DNA from: Rhodosporidiobolus odoratus
Taxonomy: Eukaryota > Basidiomycota > Microbotryomycetes > Sporidiobolales > Sporidiobolaceae
Length of the DNA stretch: 64,000 nucleotides
Direction: 5' to 3'
Assembly (NCBI GenBank): GCA_034387635.1
Contig: JAOANU010000023.1
Span: 184,370-248,369 of the forward strand
The translations under genes and the position numbers were made by a program. Each line of letters opens with the position of its first letter. The first letter of the stretch is position 1. The notes beneath the pieces were generated by a model. The model saw only the letters and a list, made by a program, of their open reading frames with translations. It made no database searches and had not been told where the DNA came from. Below are positions 32,720 to 43,660 of the stretch, piece after piece.

Positions 32720-34389
32720 ATGACACCTTGAAGCATTTCCGCACTCAACCTACCCTCTCTAAAAGACAGGCACGTTGGACGGAATTACTCGCGGACTACA
32801 ACTACGACCTCTCCTATCTACCCGGAAAACTCAACACGGTTGCCGACGCGATGAGTCGTTTCTCTTTTCCCCACTCTACCCCTTCGTTGGCTGTGTGCGG
32901 AATTTCCGAATTTACCCTCTCCAAGGAAGTGGTGGAACGGATCAAGAAAGGGTACTTGGAGGACGAGTTCTGCGTCCAAGTGGTCCGCGAGCTGGACTCT
33001 AGTCAAGAGTTTTCTCTCGATGATGGACTGATCTACTTCGAATCTAACAGGATCCTCGTACCGAAGGACAAGTCACTGCGGGAGGCGTTACTGCACGATG
33101 CCCACAATGCGTTGGGGCATTTGGGGCCGAGGAAAACATTGAGTTCCCTCTCCCTCTCCTTCTTCTGGCCTCGAATGCGGTCTGAAGTGGAGGAGTACGT
33201 GGGCTCTTGCGACGGATGTCAACGGAACAAGGCGAGGACGCAGAAGAAGGCAGGAAAACTGCACTCTCTTCCCGTCCCGCCTCGTCCCTTCTCAGACATA
33301 GCCTTGGACTTTGTGGGGCCGCTCCCTGCTTCAGAAGGCAAGGACATGTTGTTGACGGTCACGGATAGACTGACGGGCTACTCGCGCCTCTTCCCCTGTC
33401 GCGCAAAGGACGGGGCGAAGGAGATCGCTGAGGTAGTCTACCGAGGATGGTTCTCCCTCTTCGGACTACCCGATCGGATGGTCAGCGACCGTGACCGGTT
33501 GTTCACTTCACGTTTCTGGCGTGCCTTATACTCACGTCTTGGCCTGAAGTTACAGATGTCAACATCGTTCCACCCAGAGACGGACGGACGGAGCGAAAGG
33601 ACGAACAAAACGGCGGTTCAGATCTTGAGGCAGTACGTTTCACGGCAACAGAAGGACTGGGTACGTTTCCTTCCTTCTACGGAGTATGCGATCAATACTG
33701 CCGTGAATGACTCCACAGGCCAAACGCCTATCGAACTCGTCCTCGGTCTCACTCCCACACTCTTTCCCTCCTCTCCTTCGACCTCGCCTTCTACCCCTTC
33801 GGTACCAGCAGCGGACGACGTCGTCAAGGAACGGAAGCTCAAGGTGGCGGAGGCGAGGGAAGCCTTGGCCGCGTCTAAGGTTCGGCAAGCGACAGCGGCG
33901 AATCGGCGGCGCGGGGCGGAACTGAAGCTGGAAGTTGGAGATTTGGTCATGGTAGACTCCTCAGATCGCCGAGCGCGGTACAAATCGCGGGCAGGAGACG
34001 GTCAAGCGGCGAAGCTCTTCCCTCGTTGGGACGGTCCATACCCCATCGCGGAAGCCTTCCCCGCGACATCGACCTTCCGTCTCTCCCTCCCTCATGGCGA
34101 CTTAACCCATCCAACCTTCCATTTATCTAAACTCAAGCCGTATCGCGCCAACAACCCCGACCAGTTTCCCTCGCGTGAACCCCCCCGACCGGAACCAATC
34201 GACGTCGAAGGCGAGAAGGAATACTTGGTGGAAACAATCGTCGACGAAAGAGGTACCGGCCGACACAGGAGGTTCCTAGTCAAGTGGGCCGGCTATCCCT
34301 CGTCGGACAACTTGTGGGAACCCAAACGAAATGTGCGGGAGACGGAGGCATTGGAGAATTGGGAAAAGAGGGGGAGGGAGGGGACTTGA
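32720..34389 (+). pseudogene. Element A RNase H end, integrase and chromodomain
   Basis: Resumes exactly where 27109 stopped, after the duplicated ATGAC. It carries TLKHFRTQPTLSKRQARW, the integrase zinc finger (HDAHNALGHLG, CDGCQRNK), the DDE core (DIALDFVGPLP, VSDRDRLFTSRFW, HPETDGRSERTNK) and a C-terminal chromodomain (YLVETIVDERG, FLVKWAGYPSSDNLWEP), ending at 34389. This part is open throughout, unlike the 5' half. An apparent longer frame starting in the LTR of element B is a chimera. Confidence 0.9.
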
Positions 34390-34423
34390 GCGCAGGAGCT
34401 GCGCTAAGGAAGGGGGGGGAGGG

Positions 34424-34683
34424 TGTAAGCCCGGGGCTTACCACGGAATATGGACGGAGGAATAGGAGGAAAGTATGAGACATGTTGAGTGATGGAAGAT
34501 GAGGTCGGCGGGACTTAGACTTGGGTTTCTCTCCTCACGCTCACGCTCACGGAGACAAACCCAGGTATGTTGTAGTTCTCTTAGTTACTCCTCACGCTCA
34601 CGCTCACGGAGACAAACCCAGTGCAACACGCCTGGTTCCTCGTCTTCAGGCTTCGAGCGAAGTGTTGGCTCTACCGCCTTCCA
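34424..34683 (+). repeat. 3' LTR of element A
   Basis: 260 bases, preceded by the polypurine tract AGGAAGGGGGGGGAGGG, starting TGTAAGCCCGGGG and ending CCTTCCA. The three differences noticed from the 5' LTR include the repeat units. The following bases CCGAC do not match the bases before the 5' LTR. Confidence 0.9.
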
Positions 34684-34848
34684 CCGACGAGAGGAGTCTG
34701 CAGAGCACAGGGGAAAAAATGATGGTGAAGAAGAAACTGGTTAGGAGTGGAGACGCCAATGCACAAAACGGTACACGACGCGGGACAAGTGTAGCCAATG
34801 AAGGAGACATGATTTAGAGTGGGAAGGCGGGTCCAGCCTCACCTTACC

Positions 34849-37204
34849 CTACGTCGACTTGAACAAGGAAGAGGGGGCCAGCTTTGCCTTCTTCAGGGAC
34901 GCTGCGCCGGCGGCGGGGCTGTGACCTGCGTTCTCCTTGTTCAAGCCGGAGGAGGCAACCTCAGGTTCACCAACTGCAGTGCGCTTCTTGCGCGGCCTGC
35001 CCCTGGCCGGCAGAGGTGTGCCCGGGTCGGTCATACTTGGGGACGACTCCCACCTCGGACGTCCGACATCTGACCCGCAGCGCCTAGCCACCTGACTCGC
35101 TTGTTCTTCCTCAGATTAACCATGAGGTTGAGATCATGTTTTGAGGCGAGATGATCAAAGAAGTTGCGACCCTCGTTGCCTTCGAGGATGTCGCTGCAGT
35201 TCGGAAAAGGGCAGGCAACGGCGCCAGTCTTGATCAGGTCGAGGTCGAGGTGCTCGGCAACATGCTTGTCGTAGTGGTCACGGCTAGTCCAACTGTCGCG
35301 AGAGGGGAAGACGGCGGTCAGTGGCTGGCAGCGCCTCCCGAGGTCATATAGACAAGGGAGGTAGAAATGGGACGCACCCATGCAGCCTATGTGCCATGCC
35401 CTTGCTGTCGTCCGGCAGGCAGAAGGGGCAGAAACTGACTGCGACTGGCCGTCCATTGACGACCTCCGGCTCGAGGTTCGTGTGCAGGGGGGGTCAATGA
35501 CGCTGTTGTAAAGACCCTCCCGGACGTCTTGTTTGAGATGAATACGCCAGCGGTGTAGGCCGAACACCCTGTCAGGATGCAAGGGAGCAGTTGGTGGTGG
35601 TTGTCAAGAGCGCCGTATAAGAGAGGGAAGAGCGGGATTGCAGAAGGAGAGGTGGAGGGTGTCGGCGAGGGAGAGGGTCATACGGGTCAGCGGAGTGTGG
35701 ATGGGAATGAGGAGTGAATGCACCATTCTCGGCAGTAGTGGCACCAGTTAGCGCCGTCCTGGAGGGATGTGACCTTAGTATACTTGACGCTGGCAAATGG
35801 AATGGCATGCTGCACCTCCAGGTGATCGATCAAATCGTCGCAATGAGCGAATCTGCAGCAGTAATTTGCAGGACAGGGTAAGCACACGCCAGTGGAAATG
35901 GGACAAAACGTGGACGGAACGCACTGTTCAATCGACTGGCACCCCTTGATGAAGCAGAACGAATGGCCTTCTTTCAGCCTAGATGCGCCATCGATATAGA
36001 ACTGAGCGGTGACCTTATGATGTACGTGAACGACCAGGCTGGAGAACGAGTTGACCGGATTCTTCTTGTGGTTGGCCCTGCACTTGGAGACGCAGCACCC
36101 TGCTTTGCCGTAGTCGTGTGCTCGCTTCTCCATGTCTGCTTGGAAAGCACAAACCCCCCTGCACAAATGCTCGTGATTGACGCGGGCTGTCACGGCGAAA
36201 CTGCTGCCGGGCCGCTTCGCCCCCAAATTCTGACCGCACATCTCACACACTGTACTATACCCGGGGACGCGCCGAGGCAGGACGTGACAGGCTAGGCGAG
36301 GAACTGAGGGTCTGTCAACGCCCGCAGGCGCTCCGGCAGACTCCAACGGTCGTCCTGCTTCACGCTGTCCGCCTGCCGGAAGAGTTGCCGCCGGAGGACG
36401 AGCGTCGGCGTGGGCTTGACTCGCGTAGCCAGAGGAGTAGCGCGGCCGGTAGGTGCGGAGAGGGCGGGCAGCGAGGTCGACGAAGAGGCTGCACCGGCTC
36501 CGCTATTCTCTGAAGCGTCGACGTCGGGGTCGCTCGTGGCGAGGTCGGCGTCCTCGATGGCGGCGAGGTCAGGGTTGAGAGCAGAGGCGACAATTCCGGC
36601 CTTCGCTACCTGCTCCCATATCTCTGGGTTGTCGTCGAGCAGTGCAAGCAGGTCCGACAGCGCAAGGTCCAGAAGATTCAACGCGCTCAAGTTTGCCATG
36701 ACCTCAGAGGGAGATTTGCCTGACTCGAGTAGCCCAAGGAAAGCTTGCGCGTCGATGGTCTGGTCCATGAGCAAGTCGAGGGTCTCGTCACTGGTGCCAG
36801 ATGCATTCGACTGTTTGGCGGCGGCCGCGGCGGACCGCACACCGGCCGAGGTTTTCTGGTGCAAGGCGAGTTGCTGTGCATAGTGCTGTTGGTGCAGCGT
36901 CTGGTATCAAGAGGAGACGTGGATCGCAAGGGCAGAGTAGGCCTCGACGATTGCCGGGTCAGACTAGGCGGCGGCCGTGATAGTCCGATGACTCTCGAGT
37001 AGGACAGCGCGGTACTGTATGAAGAGCAGATTTAACGTCAGCAAGAGGCAGTACTTTAATGTGACTGAATGGTACGAAGCAAATGGACCTTGTCGAGGGC
37101 GACAATCGCGGCAGTCAACTCGGCGTCATCATCGATGACTTCCCAACTGTCTGCGTTGAGACGGATTGTTGCCTCCCCTCGAACACGTTCAAAGCCCTTG
37201 AGCG
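34849..37204 (-). pseudogene. Zinc-finger/AT-hook protein gene, apparently broken
   Basis: Minus-strand exons can be linked. An exon at 37090-37204 (FERVRGEATIRLNADSWEV) leads to an Ala/Asp/Leu-rich acidic domain (36864-36310) and a Cys/His-rich region (CEMCGQNLGAKR, CCVSKCRANHKK, CHYCREWC). Next comes a C2H2-like unit (CPFPNCSDILEGNEG ... HLASKH) and an AT-hook-like RGRPRKKR near the end at 34849. Between 37020 and 36890 the expected reading frame contains TAG and TGA codons, so the 5' part looks disrupted or my exon model is wrong there. The Cys/His clusters suggest nucleic-acid binding. I cannot name the family; both a transcription regulator and a domesticated transposon protein are possible. 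It lies directly beyond the 3' LTR of element A. Confidence 0.42.
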
Positions 37205-38988
37205 CCTATGACAAGAGATGGAGCTGTTAGCAACAAAGGAATCAGAAAAAGCCAGTGGAAGCAGACGCCCCTCGAAACGAGTGCGGTCTTTGACGCGGCC
37301 TGCTACGTCTGGCTCGACGAGCACGACTTACTCCCCCTAGAGGTAAGTCTTATTCCTCTCTTCTCTCGTCCCATCCGCACGGTTGTCCAGATGCGTCACT
37401 CACTCTCTCACTTGCATCCTGCAGACGGATTCTTTTGATGAGACATTGTTGAGTGATCGCTGAGCTGGGCAGCGAGCGGACTTGTAGTTTCTAGTCTTCA
37501 CCGCTACATCACCCTATCCTCTTGTCGAATACCAAGCTCGAATCACTGTTGATTGCTTTCGTAGCGGGAAGCCTGAGCAAGTACCGACCCCCTCCTCCTC
37601 CGGCTCGATTCCCGACCTCACCTACGGCTTGAAATTGGTGGACCTTGCACGGCCGCTGACCAAGTTTGCCGTGTCGACAGAAGAAAGGTGTGAGATGTAT
37701 TGATCCTGTGGGATTGGCAGCGTCAAAGAGTGAGTTGTGTTTGAGGTGAAGCCAAAGCGAGAAGGTCTTGACGCACGAAAACCTTGCTGACTGCGTTGTG
37801 GCCCATGGCAAACCGACGATCGGCTGAACAGACCGACTGAGCATTCAGCGTGTTAGCCGTGGTACGGCGGAAGGCACCGAAAGTGCAACAGCCTGTTGTG
37901 ATCCAGCAACAGGCGAGCGTCAGTACAAGGATTCCCGTCTGTAACGAACGAAAACGTCGGGATAAACGAGCACGACACCAGAAGAAGAGGAAGGACAGGC
38001 CATGATAAAGGCAAGCCACTGGCCCAAAAGCAGAGGAGAAACAGAACGAACCAAGGATGCCAGCGGTCTTTGCCCGCGCCTTGAGTTGAATCCGAGCAAG
38101 GTCGTCTGTCCATGGCTTGTCCGTAGCCTCCTTCTTCGCATACAATATGTTCTTGTACCGACGAAAGACAAACGTCTTGAGCAATGCGGGCTTGACATAG
38201 ACTTGCAGGCGCCCCTCATTGCCGACATCGACGCCAAAGAGCTGATCAACCGAAGGGACGTCTTGGAAGGCCTCTCTTGCTCTGATTCCTGACACCTTGT
38301 CTCTGTTCTTTGCTGGTCAGTGTATAGACCGAGGAAAGTGAGCTTGAAGTTGCAAAGGTTGTATTTCGTAACAGGTCCCGCGGGGTAAGGCATAAGTGCA
38401 GAGAGAAAGGAAAGGCCAAGGTCAAGGGTTTGAACCCGGTTCACTCCTCTATCTCGAGACTTTTTGAAAGTGCCCGCAAAGACCATCACGGTTTGAGTAC
38501 AATGCTTGCAAGCCTTTAAGCATCGAGACAAGGCAGAGGTATAGATGAGAGGAGAGAGAGACAAGCAAAAAGAAGGTTCACTCTTCTTGGCCCATGTGTG
38601 AATTGAACCGGCTAGTTGACATGGAGGCCAAAAAGTGGGCTCAGCCACGATAAAAAGACATCCGTCGACTACCAACTGCACTGTTGGGGTAGTACGGAGC
38701 AGCGAGGAAGGTCAGAGCAAAGTGGGACCAGAGAGTAGTTAAACGCGCACCCCATCGTTCCTATGGTCATCGATCAGCTACTTGAGCTTGACCTTGACAA
38801 CAGCGTGAGCAGTTATAGCATCATTGTCTTTGTCACGCTTCACGTGGACACTGCAGCAGTCTGTAGAGTCAAATCAGGAAAAGAAGTGAACGTCGGCATG
38901 GTGGAGGTGACCGAGGCGTGCCCCTTCACACCTGTTGAGTGTCCCATCAAGGCCTGAGATGTGCGGTCCTTGCCTCAAATGAACACTA
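37205..38988. other. Region without a confidently assigned gene
   Basis: Two exon-like minus-strand stretches occur. One at about 37230-37330 reads LVEPDVAGRVKDRTRFEG. One at about 38060-38290 reads LQVYVKPALLKTFVFRRYKN followed by ILYAKKEATDKPWTDD and ends at a GTTCGT donor-like site. They may be upstream exons of the zinc-finger gene or parts of another gene. I recognise no family. The rest, including 38430-38990, shows nothing identifiable. Confidence 0.35.
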
Positions 38989-39618
38989 CAGTAGATTCCC
39001 TCTATAAGAAACACATCAGGAGATCAGGTTCCTGCTCCTTATAGAGCAGCATTTCTGACAGAGATTGACACATACCATGTTGTAGCCACTGTTCTGATTC
39101 CTCAGGAGTCCTTTTGCTTTAATAATAGCTACCCTATGAAGCCAGCATAGTGAGGTCGAAGTCGAGAAGGCCAACTCTGGTGTTGGCTGCAAGGCTTTTT
39201 TTCCAACACTCACAGATTCTTCGTGTACGTGGGAGCACTCTGCAGTATCACCTGTGTTGCAGGATTCTGTTCTGGTGAGTTCCCAGATCATGCAGTTGAC
39301 TCAAATTTCCTTGGACCCGCCAGCTCTGCCTTCACACAAAACAGCTCTAAACAGCAGTGATGGTGGCAATGCCCCAATATGCGACCACTGAGCTGCTCAT
39401 ACACTTCTCACACTGCACCTATGCTCTGGGCTACCAAATTGCCCTGTTCAAGGCTGAAATCCCATGTTGTTATAGGAAACTTTGCTCTGATTCAGTTAGT
39501 TTTCGCTTATAGCGGTGCTTCTGGCCTCACACGATAGGACAGGGGTGGTAGACACCAATTCTGCTTTATAAAGACCAACATTTGCTATATAGAGCCTTCT
39601 TATAGAGGGTATCTACTG
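38989..39618. mobile_element. MITE-like element with TA target duplication
   Basis: The ends are CAGTAGATTCCCTCTATAAG and the inverted counterpart CTTATAGAGGGTATCTACTG, each bordered by TA. The length is 630 bases, with no transposase frame. Read from its right end it shares a subterminal segment (AAGAAGGCTCTATATAG, AAGCACCGCTATAAG) with 21707-22119. It is 150 bases from the inner end of the right duplication arm. Confidence 0.78.
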
Positions 39619-39766
39619 TATCCAGCAGGCTTCCTCCCCCTTCCGCCTTCCATACCTCTGCGGTCACATTCAGCCAGGTTGAACCTGAGTCTTTGCAGCG
39701 TGCGGGAAAGGCGGCAGGCGGCGCGAGATGGCCAACCTGACTCACCAAGCCAGGATTCTGCTTGAA

Positions 39767-39820
39767 CCCAAGACCTTTCGCAAGATTTTGCAAGTCAATG
39801 CAAAGCGAACGCACACTGCG
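39767..39820 (-). pseudogene. tRNA-Ala fragment at the right-arm junction
   Basis: The minus strand contains GCGTTCGCTTTGCAT, the same intron-like TGACTTGCAAAATCTT as the fragment at 18157, and GCGAAAGGTCTTGGGTTCAA. It then diverges before the acceptor 3' strand, and the 5' part is also missing. Its 5' side touches the inner boundary of the inverted duplication. Confidence 0.72.
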
Positions 39821-41938
39821 CGCTACAACCCCATGTTGTAGTACCAGATGCCTATGCAGGATATGATCTGATTACAGCTTCGGAGGTGTAGATGTTGAGC
39901 CAAACCATGAGTCACGCCGCTCCCCAGGCAAGGTTGCAGACATGAAAGGCATCTAGCATATTTGCTCTTGCAATGTGCCAAGGTGCGACCAAGGCGCTTT
40001 GCTGGAGGTGTCTGGGCACCTTGGACCTCTGACCCCTCTTGCACTCCTCAACCAATGAGACTGACAGAACAAAGGGCCAAGAGAATCTTACAGTTTCGCC
40101 CACCATCTGCCAAGAAAGGGGAGGTCCCTTGCTCTGCCCCAACACAACAGATAAGCAAGCCACACTGCTCCATCATAGCATTGTCTACGCCATGAGGTAA
40201 TCGCAAACTTCAAAGAAGATTTGCTCTTACCGTGGTGGTCTCCCCAAGCCTGGCGGTCTGAGTCACTCGCACACACAGGAGTGTGTTTCTCCACATTTAC
40301 CTCCGCGGAACGCTGTCAGTCTCTTTGTGGATCCTAAAGCATGCCTTCCCGGTCTCTCAGGGATTGCCGGGGTTTGGGGCCCAATCCTTCAAGCGCTCAG
40401 GCTGCTCGGGCTCCGGTCCCCAAGAGATCCCCGGCAAAGCAGAGCCAGAAAAAGCGGGTTTTCCCGAGCAAGAAAGGCGAAAACCAAGGTAGAAAGGCTA
40501 TTTTTTCAACCTACCCTTGCTCCTGAAGGGTTGTAGCAACTGATAGTCTTGCTACAGTGTCCTCTGCAATTGTAGAAGAGAGAAGTGCACTGGGATCAAC
40601 TTTCTGTCCCGAGTCTCAGCCAAACTCCTGTTCGGGAAGAGCCCGGACTGCTTGGGCTGCTCGGGAGACAACCCCGAGCAATTTCCCGTCGCCAAAATGG
40701 GACCTGCCGGGTTTGCTCGGGAGACTTGGGCTCGGTGGCATACTCTAGCAAATCCCATCATTCCTGGTCTATATAGATGCAGCTTACATGGGCTGCCAAA
40801 CCACCAAGAAGGTTGCTACTGCTAATCCCTGAGCGGCAGGGCAGCCCCAGAGAAGCAGACGCTAGACAGCAGGTCAACAACCCCCGCGATATCTCCACAG
40901 TGCCTTCTGACCTTCTCAAATGGCCTTTCTTCCTTCTCTCTGTCCTCTGCTGATCAATGCCTTGTTTCAGCAGCAGCATTTGTGTGCACCTGTGCCACAA
41001 TACAAGGCCGTGCAGCAAGCGGAGTGAGCCAGCGGCCATCTCATCATACTCAATCTCTGCGTATCACATCCTTTTATGTTGTTCTGTGTAAGACTATGAG
41101 CACTTTCACCTTGCTCTGACAGGCGACCGTTTGGTATGGCGGTATTGCAGCAAGACTGTCATGCAGGCAGGAAGTGGCTGCTTCGTTTTCTGGCTTCTGC
41201 ACCCTGTGGTCTCCAAAAGAACAATTCAATCTTGACCGTGTGTTACATTCACAAGCCTGCAGAAATGTGCCTCACAAGGCTATCTTGCACATATTGCTGA
41301 CCTAGCCACTGTTTCTTGACCTCTCACACGGCACGAGACAGCTGTTCCTCGTACATCAGCTTTTGATTGGTTGTCAAGCCTCTTGAACCTGGATACTCTT
41401 TGAACTTGGGGCCTCAGATATACAAGCAGAACTGATTGTGTCAAGCACCTAGCTGCCAGAACCAGAGTTAGTGCACATTTCTTCCACGTATCAGAAATAA
41501 GCTCATTCTGTCATATCAAGTGATAGTCAAAGGCAGGCAATGGAATCTTTCTCTCACAAGAGAGACAAGCACCTTATTACATGCCGTATGATAAGACATG
41601 GCATGAACATACATGCCCATGCTTGACACGTGCATTTGCACTATGCCTCACCCCAGATTGGCCTTCTCAGCGGAACAGTCTGACTACCTGATACAGCCTT
41701 GCTCGGTCTATCTTGCTTGCGCCTAATGTCTGAATACGAAGCAATGCAAGGAGCAACTGAGGGCAACAAGAGACTGATGTTGTACGTGTAGGAGAGAGAG
41801 AGAGAGAGGGAGAGAAGTCGCGTTAACAATAATAGATCAGAACTAAAGTGGAAGTATAGTGAACAAAATGGGAAGCGAGAAAAAAGGCAAGACAAAATTT
41901 TCAACGCTCTGCCCCACCTCTCCTCTTCACCTCGAACC

Positions 41939-42757
41939 TCATCTCCTGCCGGTCGAATCACCTTTCCCGCCTTGAACACCCCGCAAAGCTCCTCTACCGC
42001 TCTGACTCAATTGCCTACCACCAGGCACACCATTCCCTGCGACCCGCTTCCCCCGCCTCACCTCACCGCCCTTTGACTCCTCTGCCTGTTCCGTTGACCT
42101 CCCTGAGAAGCGCACATGATAGCACAAAAATTGTTCAGTAGCGAGCACGAACGTCAAGGTGTGAGGTACAGCGGTGTGGGACATGAGGAGGAAAGAGAGG
42201 TCCTGATTATGGGTTCTGACGGCTTTGGCGAGTTCAGAGTGCTGAGAGCGGTAGAGTGGGCAGGAGAGGAGGAAGTGGGAAAGGGTATCTTGGTGTGTTC
42301 CCACACTTGCAACAATCAGAAGAGGAGGTGCGGGAACGGAAGCGCTCGGTGAGAAGATGGGAATGGCTGTTCCAAAGTTGGGTGAAGAGGGAGGAAAGCG
42401 GGTGAGGGAGGGATATGTGGAGGCGGAGGATGGGGCTGGTGGTGATTGACACGGCAAAGGGGAGCGCTGCGGACACCCGGAGCGTGCCAACAGCGTTCCA
42501 GCGGGCAGGGAGGGCGAGGTCGAACTTGGCCAGGAGTGCTGACCTTGACTTTGGCAGTTCACCCCCAGTAATACCGTGTAATCATGGATCTTTCGGATCC
42601 TTGGGGGTTCATTGAAGTTTGCGCCGCCGCTTGTCGGCATTATCCCCATTGTCCCTGTCATGCAGGAGAACTTAGGGAAGCCCGGTGCCAGGATCTGACC
42701 TGAGAAGGTCAACAAAGCAGCGGCCGATTGTGTCACGCTTGCCAAAGCTTGGTACAC
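41939..42757 (-). pseudogene. Non-LTR retrotransposon 3' remnant, right copy
   Basis: Same segment as 8327-9146 but one base shorter, which keeps a 272-codon frame open across the place where the left copy shifts. It contains DTLSHFLLSCPLYRSQ. The CCKCGNTP half of the zinc-knuckle-like motif is still in another frame, so this copy is also broken despite the long open frame. Confidence 0.5.
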
Positions 42758-43201
42758 TACATGTTAGATAGTTCCATCAACCGTTAGGCAGACGCCTGAC
42801 TGGTAAGACAAGCACTGCTGCATGAAGTGTTGAATATGTCAATTCTGAGGAAACCGGAAGAGCGGTCTACGGGTAAGCCAAAGGGACCGGCCCCCAATGA
42901 GCCTGTCTGACCACAGCGACGGGCCCCCATCCCTGTTTGGGCCCCGTTGTCCGGGGAGGCATTCTCCAAGGAAGAGCAGTGAGTGACACATCTTCCATAG
43001 GAAAGGGCTCACAGACAGGCAGACAGGGAGGTATCAACTACAAAGTCACACACAGTAGGGGACCTTGTCTTTACTCGTGTATGGCGGCTGAAGTGCCCGA
43101 GAGCCAGTGTTAGCTGTGTTACAAGTGCCTGAGAGCCAGTGTTAGCGGTGTTACTATAGATTGAGACTTATATGTTATACTGAAAGAGCAGATTACTGTG
43201 A

Positions 43202-43303
43202 GCCTACTTGGTCTAGTCGCATGATACCTCATTTGGGTTTTTAACCAGCTCGATCTGCGGGTGTGAATTGAGGTGGTCGTCGGTTCAATTCCGGCAGTGG
43301 GCC
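43202..43303 (+). tRNA. tRNA-Pro(UGG) with intron, right copy
   Basis: Same structure as 7781-7882: acceptor GCCTACT/AGTGGGC, anticodon stem CCTCA/TGAGG with TGG in the loop, intron of about 24 bases, T-arm with GGTTCAATTCC. It lies about 360 bases upstream of the AIP1 start codon. Confidence 0.85.
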
Positions 43304-43660
43304 TCTTTTTGGTGTCCCCTAGGCTTTCTTTCCTTTTGTTCAGTCGCACTCGGCTGCAATGCCGTGCAGAGCCAAGCGCAGCCACCGAATGTCGGTTACA
43401 CCCCGCGATGCCCTGTCATGTAAGGTAAGTATATTGTCCCGAGAAGCCGCGGATGAGTCGCTCCTCGGTACGAAACGCTGGATGCTGCACGCGCGGGCTG
43501 TTGCACTAAACTTGCGAGGTATCTCGCAGGTGGTAACGGTGCTCGTGCAGAAGATCATCGAGTCACCGAACCCCGCTTCAACGAACTGGAGGTGGGGCCC
43601 CTCGGTTCCTTTCTATTCTCCACTCCAATCGCTCGATTTCTACAAGCCTATAGCTGTGCC

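Larger units (their letters stand above)
23785..34683 (+). mobile_element. Ty3/gypsy chromodomain retrotransposon A, split by element B
   Basis: The element comprises 5' LTR, gag-protease, reverse transcriptase/RNase H, integrase with C-terminal chromodomain, polypurine tract and 3' LTR. Element B (27110-32719) sits in the RNase H region. Without B and its duplicated ATGAC, element A is about 5.28 kb. It is damaged by a one-base loss near 25572, an in-frame TAG at 26341 and a one-base loss near 26690. The bases flanking the two LTRs (CATAA and CCGAC) do not match, so its own target duplication is lost. Confidence 0.92.

Noticed and set aside
32662..34389. Single long frame that begins in the 3' LTR of element B
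   Set aside because: Its first residues come from the LTR; the real coding part begins at 32720 as the continuation of element A.
38570..38680. Possible tRNA around a GGTTCAATTC-like box
   Set aside because: The flanking bases do not form a T-stem or acceptor stem, and no anticodon arm is present.
41939..42757. Functional 272-residue gene in the right arm
   Set aside because: The frame is long only by chance: the zinc-knuckle-like motif is split between frames and there is no start-codon context or intron structure like the neighbours.
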